DNA of 17,850 nt from Deltaproteobacteria bacterium (GTDB taxonomy: Bacteria; Desulfobacterota; DSM-4660; Desulfatiglandales; Desulfatiglandaceae), in the NCBI GenBank assembly GCA_018644785.1, contig JABGPV010000083.1, positions 1 to 17,850 on the forward strand, in the 5' to 3' direction. Shown here one piece after another: positions 1-7,101 of this stretch (position 1 is the stretch's first letter; each line of letters starts with the position of its first letter). Position numbers and translations under genes: made by a program. Under the pieces are notes generated by a model. That model was given only the letters and a program-made list of their open reading frames with translations. It was not told the DNA's origin and did not search any database.

Positions 1-11
1 TCTAACATAAG

Positions 12-653
12 GTGAACCAAATGTCCCGTACTTTCTCTGATTTTTTCATTCTCTCCAACAGCCGTGATTTACACCCGTTCATGGATGTGATCAAGGCCCA
101 GGGTAAGAAACGCAAAAGTGGCAGTGGCGACAAGGCGTTGAGCTACATCCGGAAATTGTACCGGGTAGAAAGAGAGGCTCGTGAAAACGACCTTTCTTCG
201 GATGAACTGTACCAAATCCGCCAAAAGGATTCCAAACCGATTCTGGATGACTTCAAACAGTGGTTGGTGAAAACATCGTTTCGGACACCACCCAAGGGGC
301 TGCTTGGCAAAGCGGTAGCCTATACCCTGAATCAGTGGAAACGGCTTATCGGGTATCTTGAAGATGGCCGGTTGCCCATTGATAACAACATGGCCGAGAA
401 CGCCGTAAGGCCTTTTGTGGTCGGACGGAAGAACTGGCTCTTTTCAGGAACACCCGAGGGGGCTGAGGCCAGTGCTCTTCTCTACAGCCTGATCGAGACG
501 GCCAAGGTAAATAAACTGGAGCCGTATGCATACCTGCGCTTCATCTTCGAGAAACTGCCGATGGCTGAATCGCTACAGGATTATGAGGCTTTGCTGCCCT
601 GGAACCTCAGTCCGGAGCAATTGGAAATCCCGAAGGCACTGAAGTGTGCTTGA
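12..653 (+). pseudogene. IS66-family transposase, C-terminal remnant
   Basis: The open frame encodes 213 residues matching the C-terminal third to half of an IS66 transposase. Visible are the K-A-L-S-Y-I-R-K-L-Y helix (about residues 41-50), the D-N-N-M-A-E-N-A-V-R-P block with the presumed catalytic Glu129, V-V-G-R-K-N-W-L-F-S-G (about 136-146), and the I-E-T-A-K...P-Y-A-Y-L tail. Family members are usually around 500 residues. An in-frame TAA lies at 3-5, and the first ~22 residues do not resemble the family; recognisable sequence begins around nt 75-80. The N-terminal DNA-binding part and the first catalytic acidic residues are therefore missing or rearranged, so this is very probably inactive. 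The identity is secure. The exact breakpoint, and whether more of the element lies left of the window, cannot be seen. Confidence 0.88.
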
Positions 654-665
654 GTTGGCGCTTAC
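653..665 (+). repeat. Probable right terminal inverted repeat of the IS66 element
   Basis: Immediately after the transposase stop the sequence reads GTTGGCGCTTAC, ending at 665. Its complement begins GTAAGCG, the usual tip of IS66-family ends. This sets the right boundary of the element. The matching left end and target duplication are outside the window; the first bases beyond the end are GATTCTAA. Confidence 0.6.
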
Positions 666-683
666 GATTCTAATCTATTCGAT

Positions 684-727
684 TCCGCATGGTCTTTTGT
701 CTCCTGTGAGGAACTGACCGATGCGGA
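684..727. other. Long stem-loop between the IS66 end and the ATPase gene
   Basis: TCCGCATGGTC at 684-694 pairs with GACCGATGCGGA at 716-727, giving 11 base pairs with one bulged G. A nested TCCT/AGGA pair (702-705 with 709-712) closes a GTG loop. No run of T follows on either side. It could be a weak bidirectional terminator, since the transposase and ATPase genes converge here, or a REP-type palindrome. The pairing is read directly; the role is unknown. Confidence 0.5.
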
Positions 728-767
728 TTGAAAAGGTTGGACCTGGGAGTCAAGTTATGTGGCCGAT

Positions 768-1901
768 TCAGATCAAGTAGAAGTTGGCGAGCCAGTTGTG
801 TGCTGATCGTATTTCTGTTCCGTCCGGATATGTTTTTTCTCTCTGAAGGTTCTTCACAATCTGCACTTTTTTTGTGCCGGGAAAATACTTGCTGAAAACC
901 GAAAAATTCCGGCTCAGTGTATCGTCTGCCCATTTTACTTCTATCATTAGGAAGGGTGCTTCATCCCTGGTGATAAAAAAATCGATCTCTCGGTTGTTTT
1001 TTGTCTTGAGATAATAAAGCTGGGCTTCATCTCCAAAACAATCAGCCATAGAGTGGATTTCTTTTAATAGGGCGCAGGCGGTCAGGTTTTCGAGTTTTAT
1101 CCCGGAATTTCCAATGACCTGTCCAGTATCGTAGAAATAATATTTGGGCGCCTTAAGAATGGATCGGGCTATATTTCTGTGGTACGGGCCGACCCTGAAG
1201 ATGATGTACATGTTTTCGAGTATGGTCAGCCATCTTTTTACCGTTTTGTCCGAACACTGGAGGTCTTGCGCCAGAGAGGCGTATGAAACAGGGCTGCCGA
1301 CCCTTTTGCGCAGGAGCTGGATCAGTGTTTCAATGGATGTGATTTCCCGAACATTTTCAAGAACAATCATATCCTGTTTCAGGATTATATCCAGATGTGT
1401 TCGTTTCCACCTGTTGTAAAATCTTCCGGTTCTCTCCAGATAAGGTTCGGGAAATCCGCCGGTCTCAAGCAACCGGTCCAGAACCGCCTGAAGGTTGTCA
1501 GGGTTTTGGATTTTCTTGATTTCTTTCAGGTCAAAAGGATGCAGCCGGAACTGAAAAAAGCGTCCGGCAAGGGAATCGCCCACCTTACGATATGTATCCA
1601 ATTTAGCACTGCCGGTGACGATGATTCGGGGCGGAACGCCCTCCGTATCATAAATACCTTTGAGCCAGGATTTCCAGTTTTTGAGTTTGTGAAGTTCGTC
1701 GAATATAATAAGATCTTTTGATCTGTCCCACGATCTTTCCAAAAGCCCTAATCGGTGTTCCGGATTGTCAAAATTGAGACAATCAAAATTGTCGCTCAGC
1801 ATTTTTGAGAGCGTTGTTTTGCCGGACTGTCGGGGGCCGGTCAACAGGACAATTTTTTTCTCTAAGTCATCCAGAATGCTTTTTGTCAGACATCGTTCCA
1901 T
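768..1901 (-). CDS. AAA-family ATPase with DUF4143 domain
   Basis: The 377-residue protein has a Walker A motif G-P-R-Q-S-G-K-T-T (about residues 22-30), a Walker B L-I-I-F-D-E (about 64-69), a V-T-G-S-A sensor-1-like segment (95-99) and an S-L-A-G-R arginine-finger-like segment (110-114). These are the hallmarks of the AAA_14 ATPases that carry a C-terminal DUF4143 region, which resembles a restriction-endonuclease fold; E-I-D-F-F-I...I-E-V-K-W near residues 305-325 fits that fold. Such proteins are common in bacteria and archaea, often in mobile or defence neighbourhoods, and their cellular role is not settled. The length is normal and the gene seems intact. It is convergent with the IS66 remnant, with no obvious operon partner. 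Confidence 0.9.
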   Translation of the reverse strand: MERCLTKSILDDLEKKIVLLTGPRQSGKTTLSKMLSDNFDCLNFDNPEHRLGLLERSWDRSKDLIIFDELHKLKNWKSWLKGIYDTEGVPPRIIVTGSAKLDTYRKVGDSLAGRFFQFRLHPFDLKEIKKIQNPDNLQAVLDRLLETGGFPEPYLERTGRFYNRWKRTHLDIILKQDMIVLENVREITSIETLIQLLRKRVGSPVSYASLAQDLQCSDKTVKRWLTILENMYIIFRVGPYHRNIARSILKAPKYYFYDTGQVIGNSGIKLENLTACALLKEIHSMADCFGDEAQLYYLKTKNNREIDFFITRDEAPFLMIEVKWADDTLSRNFSVFSKYFPGTKKVQIVKNLQREKTYPDGTEIRSAHNWLANFYLI

Positions 1902-2050
1902 GGAGACTTTTTGGCACTTAATTCCGGATTAGTCAAGACTTTTTCGGTGTGCATGCCGGTTTTGCTCACATTGTTTCTTGTGGATGGAACGGGAAAAACA
2001 ATGGTAAGCGGCGGGTCAATTGGGTGGTTTTCAGGCGTGTCTTAAGTTGA
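1902..2050. other. Intergenic stretch without a recognisable gene
   Basis: This is the left part of a ~640-bp gap (1902-2540) between the ATPase and methyltransferase genes. I see no coding pattern, RNA gene or repeat here. It probably holds the ATPase promoter, but no convincing -35/-10 pair stood out. Confidence 0.4.
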
Positions 2051-2251
2051 AGACCGCCCTACAAGGTCAGCGTCGCTTCGGTCCTGATTATGATGGAAGA
2101 GGCCGAATGTTTTGACATGGGCTTTCCGGACCAGACCGTGACGGTTGAGGCGGTCATTACCGAGATAAATGATAATGCCAAGTCCATTCGCGCCGACGGG
2201 TTTTTGATGGTTGATGGACGCGTCGTTTATAAACTGACGAACGTTCCCTAG
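2051..2251 (+). pseudogene. Remnant of a FabA-like hotdog dehydratase domain
   Basis: An open stretch of 66 codons ends at TAG 2249-2251, with an in-frame stop at 2048-2050. Its end reads I-R-A-D-G-F-L-M-V-D-G-R-V-V-Y-K-L. This resembles the C-terminal strands of FabA-type 3-hydroxyacyl-ACP dehydratases (ADG..LVDGR.IY) and the equivalent domains of polyketide or polyunsaturated fatty acid synthases. The catalytic His-containing part of a hotdog domain is absent and no ribosome binding site is evident. I read it as the tail of a deleted gene. A short expressed ORF from the ATG near 2090 is possible but less likely. Confidence 0.42.
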
Positions 2252-2252
2252 G

Positions 2253-2296
2253 TCCTATATATGGCTCTTTTCAGGTCCGAAAAGGAAGATATAGGA
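2253..2296 (+). terminator. Imperfect hairpin after the hotdog remnant
   Basis: TCCTATAT (2253-2260) pairs with ATATAGGA (2289-2296), and inside it CTTTTC (2267-2272) pairs with GAAAAG (2279-2284). It begins two bases after the remnant's stop codon, where a terminator would sit, but no T-run follows. It may be the fossil terminator of the lost gene. Confidence 0.4.
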
Positions 2297-2540
2297 ACTG
2301 AAAACACCTATTATTGGGATATAAACAGCGAATAATCAATAACTTGTTGTGGCCCGGCCCCAGGCTCACCAGGATCAAGTGATGGGTGGCGAAAGCCTAG
2401 ATTTTTGAATTAAAATGTTCTAATATCAAAATGTTAGTTTGATCTTACCCCCACCCTTTAGTTGCTCGACCCAGAATGGGAATGGAGCGAATAAATCGAT
2501 CGCCTCAATTCGGTAGGTCCAGCACGGAGAGGATTTTCTA
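2297..2540 (+). other. AT-rich leader upstream of the methyltransferase
   Basis: There is no gene. The stretch around 2400-2435 is AT-rich and contains AAAATGTT twice (about 15 bp apart), which could be promoter or operator sequence for the downstream gene. No clear sigma70 hexamer pair was found. The ribosome binding site GGAGAGGA lies at about 2526-2533. Confidence 0.3.
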
Positions 2541-3347
2541 ATGTCGGAAGAAATGAGCAAATTCAACCAGGTGGATAAAACAGCCACGCCCGATGAGTTT
2601 ATTCGGTTTCTCGATATGGCCTCCGGCCTCGATTGGGTCAAAGCAGGTAAGCAAAAATCTTTTGCCCTTCTCAAGTTGAAGCCGGGCCAGCGAATTCTTG
2701 AAGTGGGCTGCGGGACTGGTGAAGACGCTCGTACTCTTGCGGAGAAAGTTCAACCGGGTGGCGAAGTTATCGCCATCGACACTAGCCGGGAAATGATTGC
2801 TGAGGCCCGAAAGCGAGCGCTGAGAGAATCCCTGAACATTGACTTCAAGGTCGGTAACGTGACTTCGCTTGATTTTGATTCGAACAGTTTCGACAGGTGC
2901 CACATTGAGCGCACCCTTATACATAATTTCGACCCGCGAAAAGCTCTTCAAGAAATGATACGAGTTTTGCGGGTCGGGGGTCTGATTGTAGCGTTCGAGG
3001 GCGATTTGGACTCCAACATCCTCGATTCCTCTGAACCCAAGCTCACAAGGAAAATTCTCCGTTTTTGGTGTGACTCATTTCAGAGCCCGCATATTGGCCG
3101 TCAATTACCAGCCATGTATAAAATGGCTGGACTTCTCGAAATCAGTGTGCAGCCCCATACCTTTATCTTCGATTTTAGCCTTACCGAACAGGTCTTAATC
3201 TCCGGAACTATAGAACGAGCGGGCGAAGCGGGAGTTGTGACATCGGGCGAAGCCGACCGCTGGTTATCAGACCTCAAGCAAGCCAGAGATTCAGGAACAT
3301 TTTTCTTTGCTGGGACCGGATTTATTGTCTCGGGGCGCAAGGCGTGA
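2541..3347 (+). CDS. Class I SAM-dependent methyltransferase
   Basis: The 268-residue protein has the Rossmann methyltransferase core. Motif I is I-L-E-V-G-C-G-T-G-E-D (about residues 52-62). The acidic ribose-binding end of strand 2 is V-I-A-I-D-T-S (76-82). There is a motif like N-V-T-S-L-D-F (106-112), then the F-D-R-C-H-I-E-R segment and a post-motif V-L-R-V-G-G (142-147). This is the UbiE/Methyltransf_11 type. The substrate cannot be read from sequence; relatives act on quinones, small molecules or lipids. The start is supported by GGAGAGGA about 8 nt upstream. The gene is intact and followed by ~190 bp of spacer, so it need not be co-transcribed with the flavoenzyme. Confidence 0.9.
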   Translation: MSEEMSKFNQVDKTATPDEFIRFLDMASGLDWVKAGKQKSFALLKLKPGQRILEVGCGTGEDARTLAEKVQPGGEVIAIDTSREMIAEARKRALRESLNIDFKVGNVTSLDFDSNSFDRCHIERTLIHNFDPRKALQEMIRVLRVGGLIVAFEGDLDSNILDSSEPKLTRKILRFWCDSFQSPHIGRQLPAMYKMAGLLEISVQPHTFIFDFSLTEQVLISGTIERAGEAGVVTSGEADRWLSDLKQARDSGTFFFAGTGFIVSGRKA

Positions 3348-3539
3348 CACGATAGCGGGTGAGATGTAACGTGTAACGGGTGTAACGCGGGGGGCGCTGG
3401 GTAACCGGCGTTCCTACCGTAAGAGGCGATCGCGAAAAAGCTTATAGTCGTTACTGGGAAATGATAAGTAATTCAGCGTCACGCAGGCGCACCTGTGTGG
3501 ACTCTATGACATAAACTACTAAGAAAGGGCTTACCACCT
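3348..3539 (+). other. Spacer with short tandem TGTAACG-like repeats
   Basis: GTAACG occurs three times within about 25 bp (around 3366-3390), giving a small imperfect tandem repeat just after the methyltransferase stop. The rest of the spacer shows no gene. AAGAAAGGG at about 3520-3528 may be the ribosome binding site of the following GTG-started gene. Confidence 0.35.
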
Positions 3540-4930
3540 GTGGAGCGTTTTCTGAAAACGAATGCAAACCATGATGTTCTCATTGTAGGCTCAGGACCGA
3601 TTGGAATTACGGCCGCCAGGCGTCTGGCTGAGTGCGGATTGCGGGTCACCGTTCTGGAGGCAGGATCGGCGATTACGGAACCTCCAGGTTCTCACTATCG
3701 CAATATGGCGCGATTCCAACTGGAACCGGACAGTTACTTCGCTGCAATCGACCGGTTTCTCAGGCCCATCACCGATGACGCAAAAAAAGGCCTGCCAGGG
3801 GTCGCCGACAGCTCGTTGCTCGGAGGGCAGGGGATCCTCTGGACGAACAACTGCCCGCGCGCTATGGATTTCGAGCGTTGGGAAACCATGGCAGCTGACA
3901 CGTGGGAGCGAAAGTATGCAGAGGCGGAGAGGATGCTTCAGGTCATATCCGACCCGGCCGAGCAATCAAAGACAGGTCGCAATGTGGCTGATCGCCTGCA
4001 ACGCGCATTGGCAAAAGAAGGGCGTTGCATTCGCGGGCTGCCCCTGGCGGGCCGGGTGCTGGAAAGTGGCGGGCTTTATTTCAACGGACCCTGGGATATT
4101 CTGGAGGGGGCAGCGCCGGACGTCAAAGAGCGTGTTCAGATACACGATAGGGTTCGAGTATCGCGATTACACTATGTCGATCGTCGAGTTACACGTGTTG
4201 AGTTAGAGGACCCCACAAGCTATCGTGGCTGTCTGGATACTCCGATGCTCATACTCGCAGGCGGTGCGGTAGCGACGCCGCGTTTGCTGCACAGCTCGGG
4301 TATCAAACCGGAAACCTTGGGCCGGGGTTTTTCCTTTCATGCGCTGCTATTCGGCCAGATCGTTCTATCATCCGGCATGTGTCCTTCTGCGTCGGTACCT
4401 GACGTTGCTCCAAGGTTGCGGATTCCGCCGACGCCCAAGTCGCCATGGCATATCCAGATCTTGCGGGATACTTGTCCCTTACCCTCTTCTGAGACGGTTG
4501 ACAATCCACACCGCCTGGTGGAATTTCAAGCGTTTCTTCCGGTGGAGTTTCGAGAGAAAAACGGTGTTGTGATTGCTGAAGACGGCAGTCTTTATTTCCA
4601 GTTTTCATTTTCGCACAACGACCGGAAACGTATGGGTGCGATGGAAGCAGACGTGCGCCGGCTAGCAGGAAATCTTGGGCCATGGCGGCGTGGATGCGGT
4701 TGGCCTGGCTGCCGCATGGCTCCGCGCATGTAGTGGGAACCTGCTCCATGGACGTGCACGGCCGTGGCGGCGTCGCAGACACACACGGGCGGGTCCATGG
4801 TTTCGATAACTTGTATCTGGCCACGGTAGGCCTGATTCCGACTCCTGTTGCCGTGAATCCAACGCTGACGGCGGCGGCTCTCGTCTTGAATACGTGTGAC
4901 GCCCTTACGAACAGAGGGAAGAAAACGTGA
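3540..4930 (+). pseudogene. GMC / pyranose-oxidase-like FAD oxidoreductase, frameshifted
   Basis: The first frame (3540-4733, GTG start) has the FAD-binding motif V-G-S-G-P-I-G (about residues 16-22), E40 for the adenosine ribose, and L-L-G-G-Q-G-I-L-W-T-N-N-C-P-R (about 93-107), which resembles the flavin region of pyranose 2-oxidases and C-glycoside oxidases. The C-terminal GMC signature lies in another frame: H-G-S-A-H-V-V-G-T-C and later N-L-Y...V-N-P-T-L-T-A-A, ending at 4930. It contains the His and Asn region of the GMC active site. One base lost or two gained near 4670-4690 explains the switch. Both halves look well conserved, so the lesion is recent or a sequencing error. Repaired length would be about 463 residues. 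The family oxidises a sugar or alcohol hydroxyl using FAD. Expression as two pieces is unlikely to be functional. Confidence 0.82.
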
Positions 4931-4932
4931 AT

Positions 4933-4957
4933 GGAAGCGGGACGTGGAAGCGGGACG
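4933..4957 (+). repeat. Two-copy tandem repeat GGAAGCGGGACG
   Basis: The 12-mer occurs at 4933-4944 and 4946-4957, just after the stop of the flavoenzyme. A related AGCGGGACGCGC occurs near 5935. It may be a remnant of a longer tandem array. Confidence 0.5.
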
Positions 4958-4982
4958 CTCTTTTAGATTCTTACGAATTAAG

Positions 4983-5003
4983 TCTGAGAATCCATCTCTC
5001 AGA
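4983..5003. terminator. Hairpin between convergent genes
   Basis: TCTGAGA (4983-4989) pairs with TCTCAGA (4997-5003) around a 7-nt loop. It sits between the flavoenzyme (plus strand) and the toxin gene (minus strand), a sensible place for a shared terminator, but a T-run is lacking. Confidence 0.35.
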
Positions 5004-5014
5004 ATGTTTAGCCG

Positions 5015-5290
5015 CTAATAGACCTCGTCATGGTGGCCGACATCCACTAAAATTATTTCTTTTTCTGTAACAAAGAATAGAAGCGTGATCCTATAGAATA
5101 CATTTATAGAAACTGAGTACAGGCCTTTAGATTTCCCTTTTAAGGGGTGGAGCCTCAAAGATGGATGGTTTGGGTCACGCTCTAAAATTTTAAGGGTTTT
5201 TTCATATTGCGACAACAAATCAGGATGTCTCTTAGCAAATTTGGCGGCCCGCTTAATGTAGCTATTGGTATATATTAACGTGAACGTCAT
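5015..5290 (-). CDS. RelE/ParE-superfamily toxin, YafQ/StbE-like
   Basis: The 91-residue basic protein has the typical layout: N-terminal strand, two helices (Y-I-K-R-A-A-K-F-A-K-R-H-P and Y-E-K-T-L-K-I-L-E-R), then L-K-G...G-L-Y-S-V-S-I...Y-R-I and the closing V-D-V-G-H-H-D-E-V-Y. Toxins of this fold usually cleave mRNA on the ribosome. The start overlaps the antitoxin stop by four bases (5287-5290), implying translational coupling. Its place directly after an antitoxin gene makes the toxin call firm. Whether it is an active RNase, and of which subtype, cannot be told. Confidence 0.87.
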   Translation of the reverse strand: MTFTLIYTNSYIKRAAKFAKRHPDLLSQYEKTLKILERDPNHPSLRLHPLKGKSKGLYSVSINVFYRITLLFFVTEKEIILVDVGHHDEVY

Positions 5291-5538
5291 TGCGTAATTC
5301 TTTTGATATGGTCTTCAACGCTTTCGACAACAAAATTGCCATCCCGGTAATCGGCTTCGGTTTGATGAAGTGCAGCCTCAAGCTCACATTCCCTTAAATA
5401 GTTATATTTTTTCATGTCCATTACGACAAATTTTTCCTTGCCGCGAACGGTAATGACCAATTCATGATTTTCAGCAAGATTATTTTCAATCACTGAAACC
5501 CCTTTTGTTTTTAGCTGGTTGGCCGTGATAGTATTCAT
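5287..5538 (-). CDS. Phd/YefM-type antitoxin
   Basis: The 83-residue protein begins M-N-T-I-T-A-N-Q-L-K-T-K-G, the Phd/YefM N-terminal DNA-binding fold, followed by strands L-V-I-T-V-R-G-K-E-K-F-V-V-M and a helix K-Y-N-Y-L-R. The acidic C-terminal tail would wrap the toxin. It precedes and overlaps the toxin gene by 4 bp. The family normally represses its own operon; a palindrome upstream is a good operator candidate. Confidence 0.87.
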   Translation of the reverse strand: MNTITANQLKTKGVSVIENNLAENHELVITVRGKEKFVVMDMKKYNYLRECELEAALHQTEADYRDGNFVVESVEDHIKRITQ

Positions 5539-5565
5539 GATAGTCTCTATTGAAAATTTTAAGAA

Positions 5566-5610
5566 ATTGTTAATAGTACTATTGTTAATACCTTAAAAAG
5601 TATTGGTCAA
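5566..5610 (-). promoter_or_regulatory. Promoter/operator region of the toxin-antitoxin operon
   Basis: The 12-bp perfect palindrome AATAGTACTATT lies at 5572-5583, inside two direct copies of ATTGTTAATA (5566-5575 and 5581-5590). On the minus strand a TTGACC hexamer (5605-5610) could serve as -35, with a poor -10 overlapping the palindrome. Antitoxin binding here would block transcription. The repeats are seen; the function is inferred from other Phd/YefM operons. Confidence 0.55.
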
Positions 5611-5660
5611 GTGAAAAAAAGGGGATTCATTTGAATGGGGCTGCTAAATTTTTATAGCGC

Positions 5661-5769
5661 CCCCATACCCATAGCCGGAAAATTTCTGTTGATATTCTTT
5701 GGGCCGCAGGCCTGTGAGGCGGACAAATACTTTTCGGAAAAACGGGATGTCCTCATAGCCCACCGCATA
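5661..5769 (-). pseudogene. 3' remnant of a second GlxA/AraC-like regulator gene
   Basis: These 109 bp align without gaps to 7112-7220, the 3' end of the intact GlxA-family gene, with four differences by my count. Read on the minus strand they encode the last recognition-helix region from Y-A-V-G-Y-E-D-I to G-Y-G-Y-G. The differing tail that follows ends at a stop near 5650. Three differences are synonymous third-position changes and one is Ser to Pro, which suggests descent from a once-functional paralog rather than a very recent copy. The 5' portion is replaced by repeat copy A a few bases away. Confidence 0.75.
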
Positions 5770-5776
5770 AGCGAGT

Positions 5777-5858
5777 ATTCCGGGGACAGTATATATGTTT
5801 ATTTGTCAACTATTTTCTGTGGTGAAAAAACGTTAATTAGGTATACTGTCCCCCGAAT
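5777..5858 (+). repeat. 82-bp palindrome-ended repeat element, copy A
   Basis: It starts ATTCCGGGGACAGTATA and ends TATACTGTCCCCCGAAT, inverted repeats with one mismatch over 17 bp. The AT-rich core contains TTGTCAACTATTTTCTGTGG and a run of A. Two further copies lie in the same orientation at 7020 and 8944. AGCGAG occurs just outside both ends (5770-5775 and 5863-5868), a possible target duplication. From memory, GGGGACAGTAT-type palindromes accompany REP-associated tyrosine (Y1/IS200-like) transposases in Proteobacteria; no such transposase is in this window, so this would be a non-autonomous copy. Confidence 0.82.
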
Positions 5859-5869
5859 TCCCAGCGAGG

Positions 5870-6045
5870 TATATTTTTGGTAAGCGAATAGGCTTGTATG
5901 AAATGGATGTAAATAAAAAATAACCACAGTTTTGAGCGGGACGCGCAAAAAGCCGCGCGCCCCTCAAGCTGGCCGTTGGGCGCTTGTCTCAGCTTCGGCA
6001 GAGGCAGCCGCCACCAATTGACGGTCTACCGTCAGAGAGGATCCG
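5870..6045 (+). other. Upstream region of the SMP-30 gene with a GC-rich hairpin
   Basis: There is no gene. GGGACGCGC (5938-5946) and GCGCGCCCC (5955-5963) form a stem with one mismatch around an 8-nt AAAAAGCC loop. AGAGAGGA at about 6035-6042 is the ribosome binding site for the ATG at 6046. Base composition changes sharply from AT-rich to GC-rich near 5935, which may be the edge of an acquired segment. Confidence 0.4.
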
Positions 6046-6909
6046 ATGATACAACCCGAACTCATTGCTGACTATCGCTGTCATATCGGCGAGAACCCCC
6101 TGTGGCATCCATTGGAGCAGCGTCTCTACTGGACCGATATCACCCGCGGCACGCTCTTCCGCTACGACCCCGCGACGGGCAAACATGAGCCGTGCCATAG
6201 CGGCGCGCCGGTCGGCGGCTTCACGGTCCAAGCCGATGGCACGCTGCTCTTGTTCATGGCACGCGGTGCGATTGCCCAATGGCGAGATGGCCACCTCAAT
6301 TACATCCTCGACGAGATTCCCGATGAGCGTGAGAGCCGGTTCAACGACGTGATCGCTGATCCCGTCGGGCGCGTCTTCTGCGGGACGATGCCGACGCCGG
6401 CCCGTCCCGGCCGCCTGTATCGCCTCGACCTGGATGGCGGGCTTCAGGTGCTTCTCGAAGGCATCGGAGTCTCGAATGGAATGGGCTTCACCCTAGATCG
6501 CCAGCGCATGTACTTCACCGATTCGGCCGCCCGCTCGATCTATCTTTTTGACTACGATGACCAGACCGGCGGGCTGACGAACCAGCGTGTTTGGTTGCAC
6601 ACACCGGAAGGGGCTGGCGTGCCGGATGGCATGACGGTGGATGCGGAAGGCTATGTCTGGTCAGCGCGCTGGGATGGTTCAGCCCTGTACCGCTACACAC
6701 CGGAGGGCGTTGAGGAGCGGCGCATTGAGTTCCCGGCCAAGAAAGTATCCAGCGTGGCATTTGGCGGTGACGAATTGAGCGACTTGTATGTCACGACAGC
6801 GCTCACCGATAGCACAAAAGCCGAGGAGGGTGCAGGTGCGGGCGCACTCTTCCGATTACGCTTGGGCATGCGCGGCTTGCCAGAGTTCTTCTCACGGGTT
6901 AGAATCTAG
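6046..6909 (+). CDS. SMP-30/gluconolactonase-family protein
   Basis: The 287-residue protein is a full-length six-bladed propeller of the SMP-30/gluconolactonase/LRE family. Likely divalent-metal ligands are E16 in G-E-N-P-L-W, N100-D101 in R-F-N-D, N144 in V-S-N-G-M-G and D194 in P-D-G-M, all conserved in the family. The C-terminus (G-A-L-F-R-L...G-L-P-E) is also typical. Members hydrolyse sugar lactones such as gluconolactone or related aldonolactones; the substrate here is unknown. The codon use is GC-rich compared with the flanking toxin-antitoxin and racemase genes, suggesting acquisition. It is framed by repeat copies A and B. A functional link to the upstream sugar-oxidase-like flavoenzyme is chemically plausible but not shown. 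Confidence 0.92.
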   Translation: MIQPELIADYRCHIGENPLWHPLEQRLYWTDITRGTLFRYDPATGKHEPCHSGAPVGGFTVQADGTLLLFMARGAIAQWRDGHLNYILDEIPDERESRFNDVIADPVGRVFCGTMPTPARPGRLYRLDLDGGLQVLLEGIGVSNGMGFTLDRQRMYFTDSAARSIYLFDYDDQTGGLTNQRVWLHTPEGAGVPDGMTVDAEGYVWSARWDGSALYRYTPEGVEERRIEFPAKKVSSVAFGGDELSDLYVTTALTDSTKAEEGAGAGALFRLRLGMRGLPEFFSRVRI

Positions 6910-7019
6910 AGGAGGTCAGTCGGGATATTCCAATCCCAGCACGCCCCCAACAACGTGGTGCCGCCGATTTGCTTCCTCTGCGCTTCAGCAAACGGCTGAA
7001 CACTGCCGTTGATCAGTGT

Positions 7020-7101
7020 ATTCCGGGGACAGTATATATATTTATTTGCCAACTATTTTCTGTGGAGAAAAAACGTTAATTAGGTACGCTGTCCCCCGAA
7101 T
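7020..7101 (+). repeat. 82-bp palindrome-ended repeat element, copy B
   Basis: It has the same ends and core as copy A, in the same orientation, lying between the 3' ends of the SMP-30 gene and the GlxA-like gene. Its right end overlaps the regulator's coding sequence: the last six or seven codons and the stop of that gene are read from the element. No target duplication is apparent. Differences from copy A are a handful of substitutions, including TTTGCC for TTTGTC and TACGCT for TATACT. Confidence 0.85.

Noticed and set aside
12..653. Intact IS66 transposase gene
   Set aside because: It has less than half the usual length, a stop just upstream in frame, and a non-homologous first ~22 residues.
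3540..4733. Programmed frameshift in the GMC flavoenzyme gene
   Set aside because: No obvious slippery heptamer was seen near 4670-4690, and GMC enzymes are not known to use one; a mutation or sequencing error is simpler.
5635..5883. 82-codon plus-strand open frame
   Set aside because: It consists of the antisense of a regulator fragment joined to repeat copy A, with no ribosome binding site and no family features.
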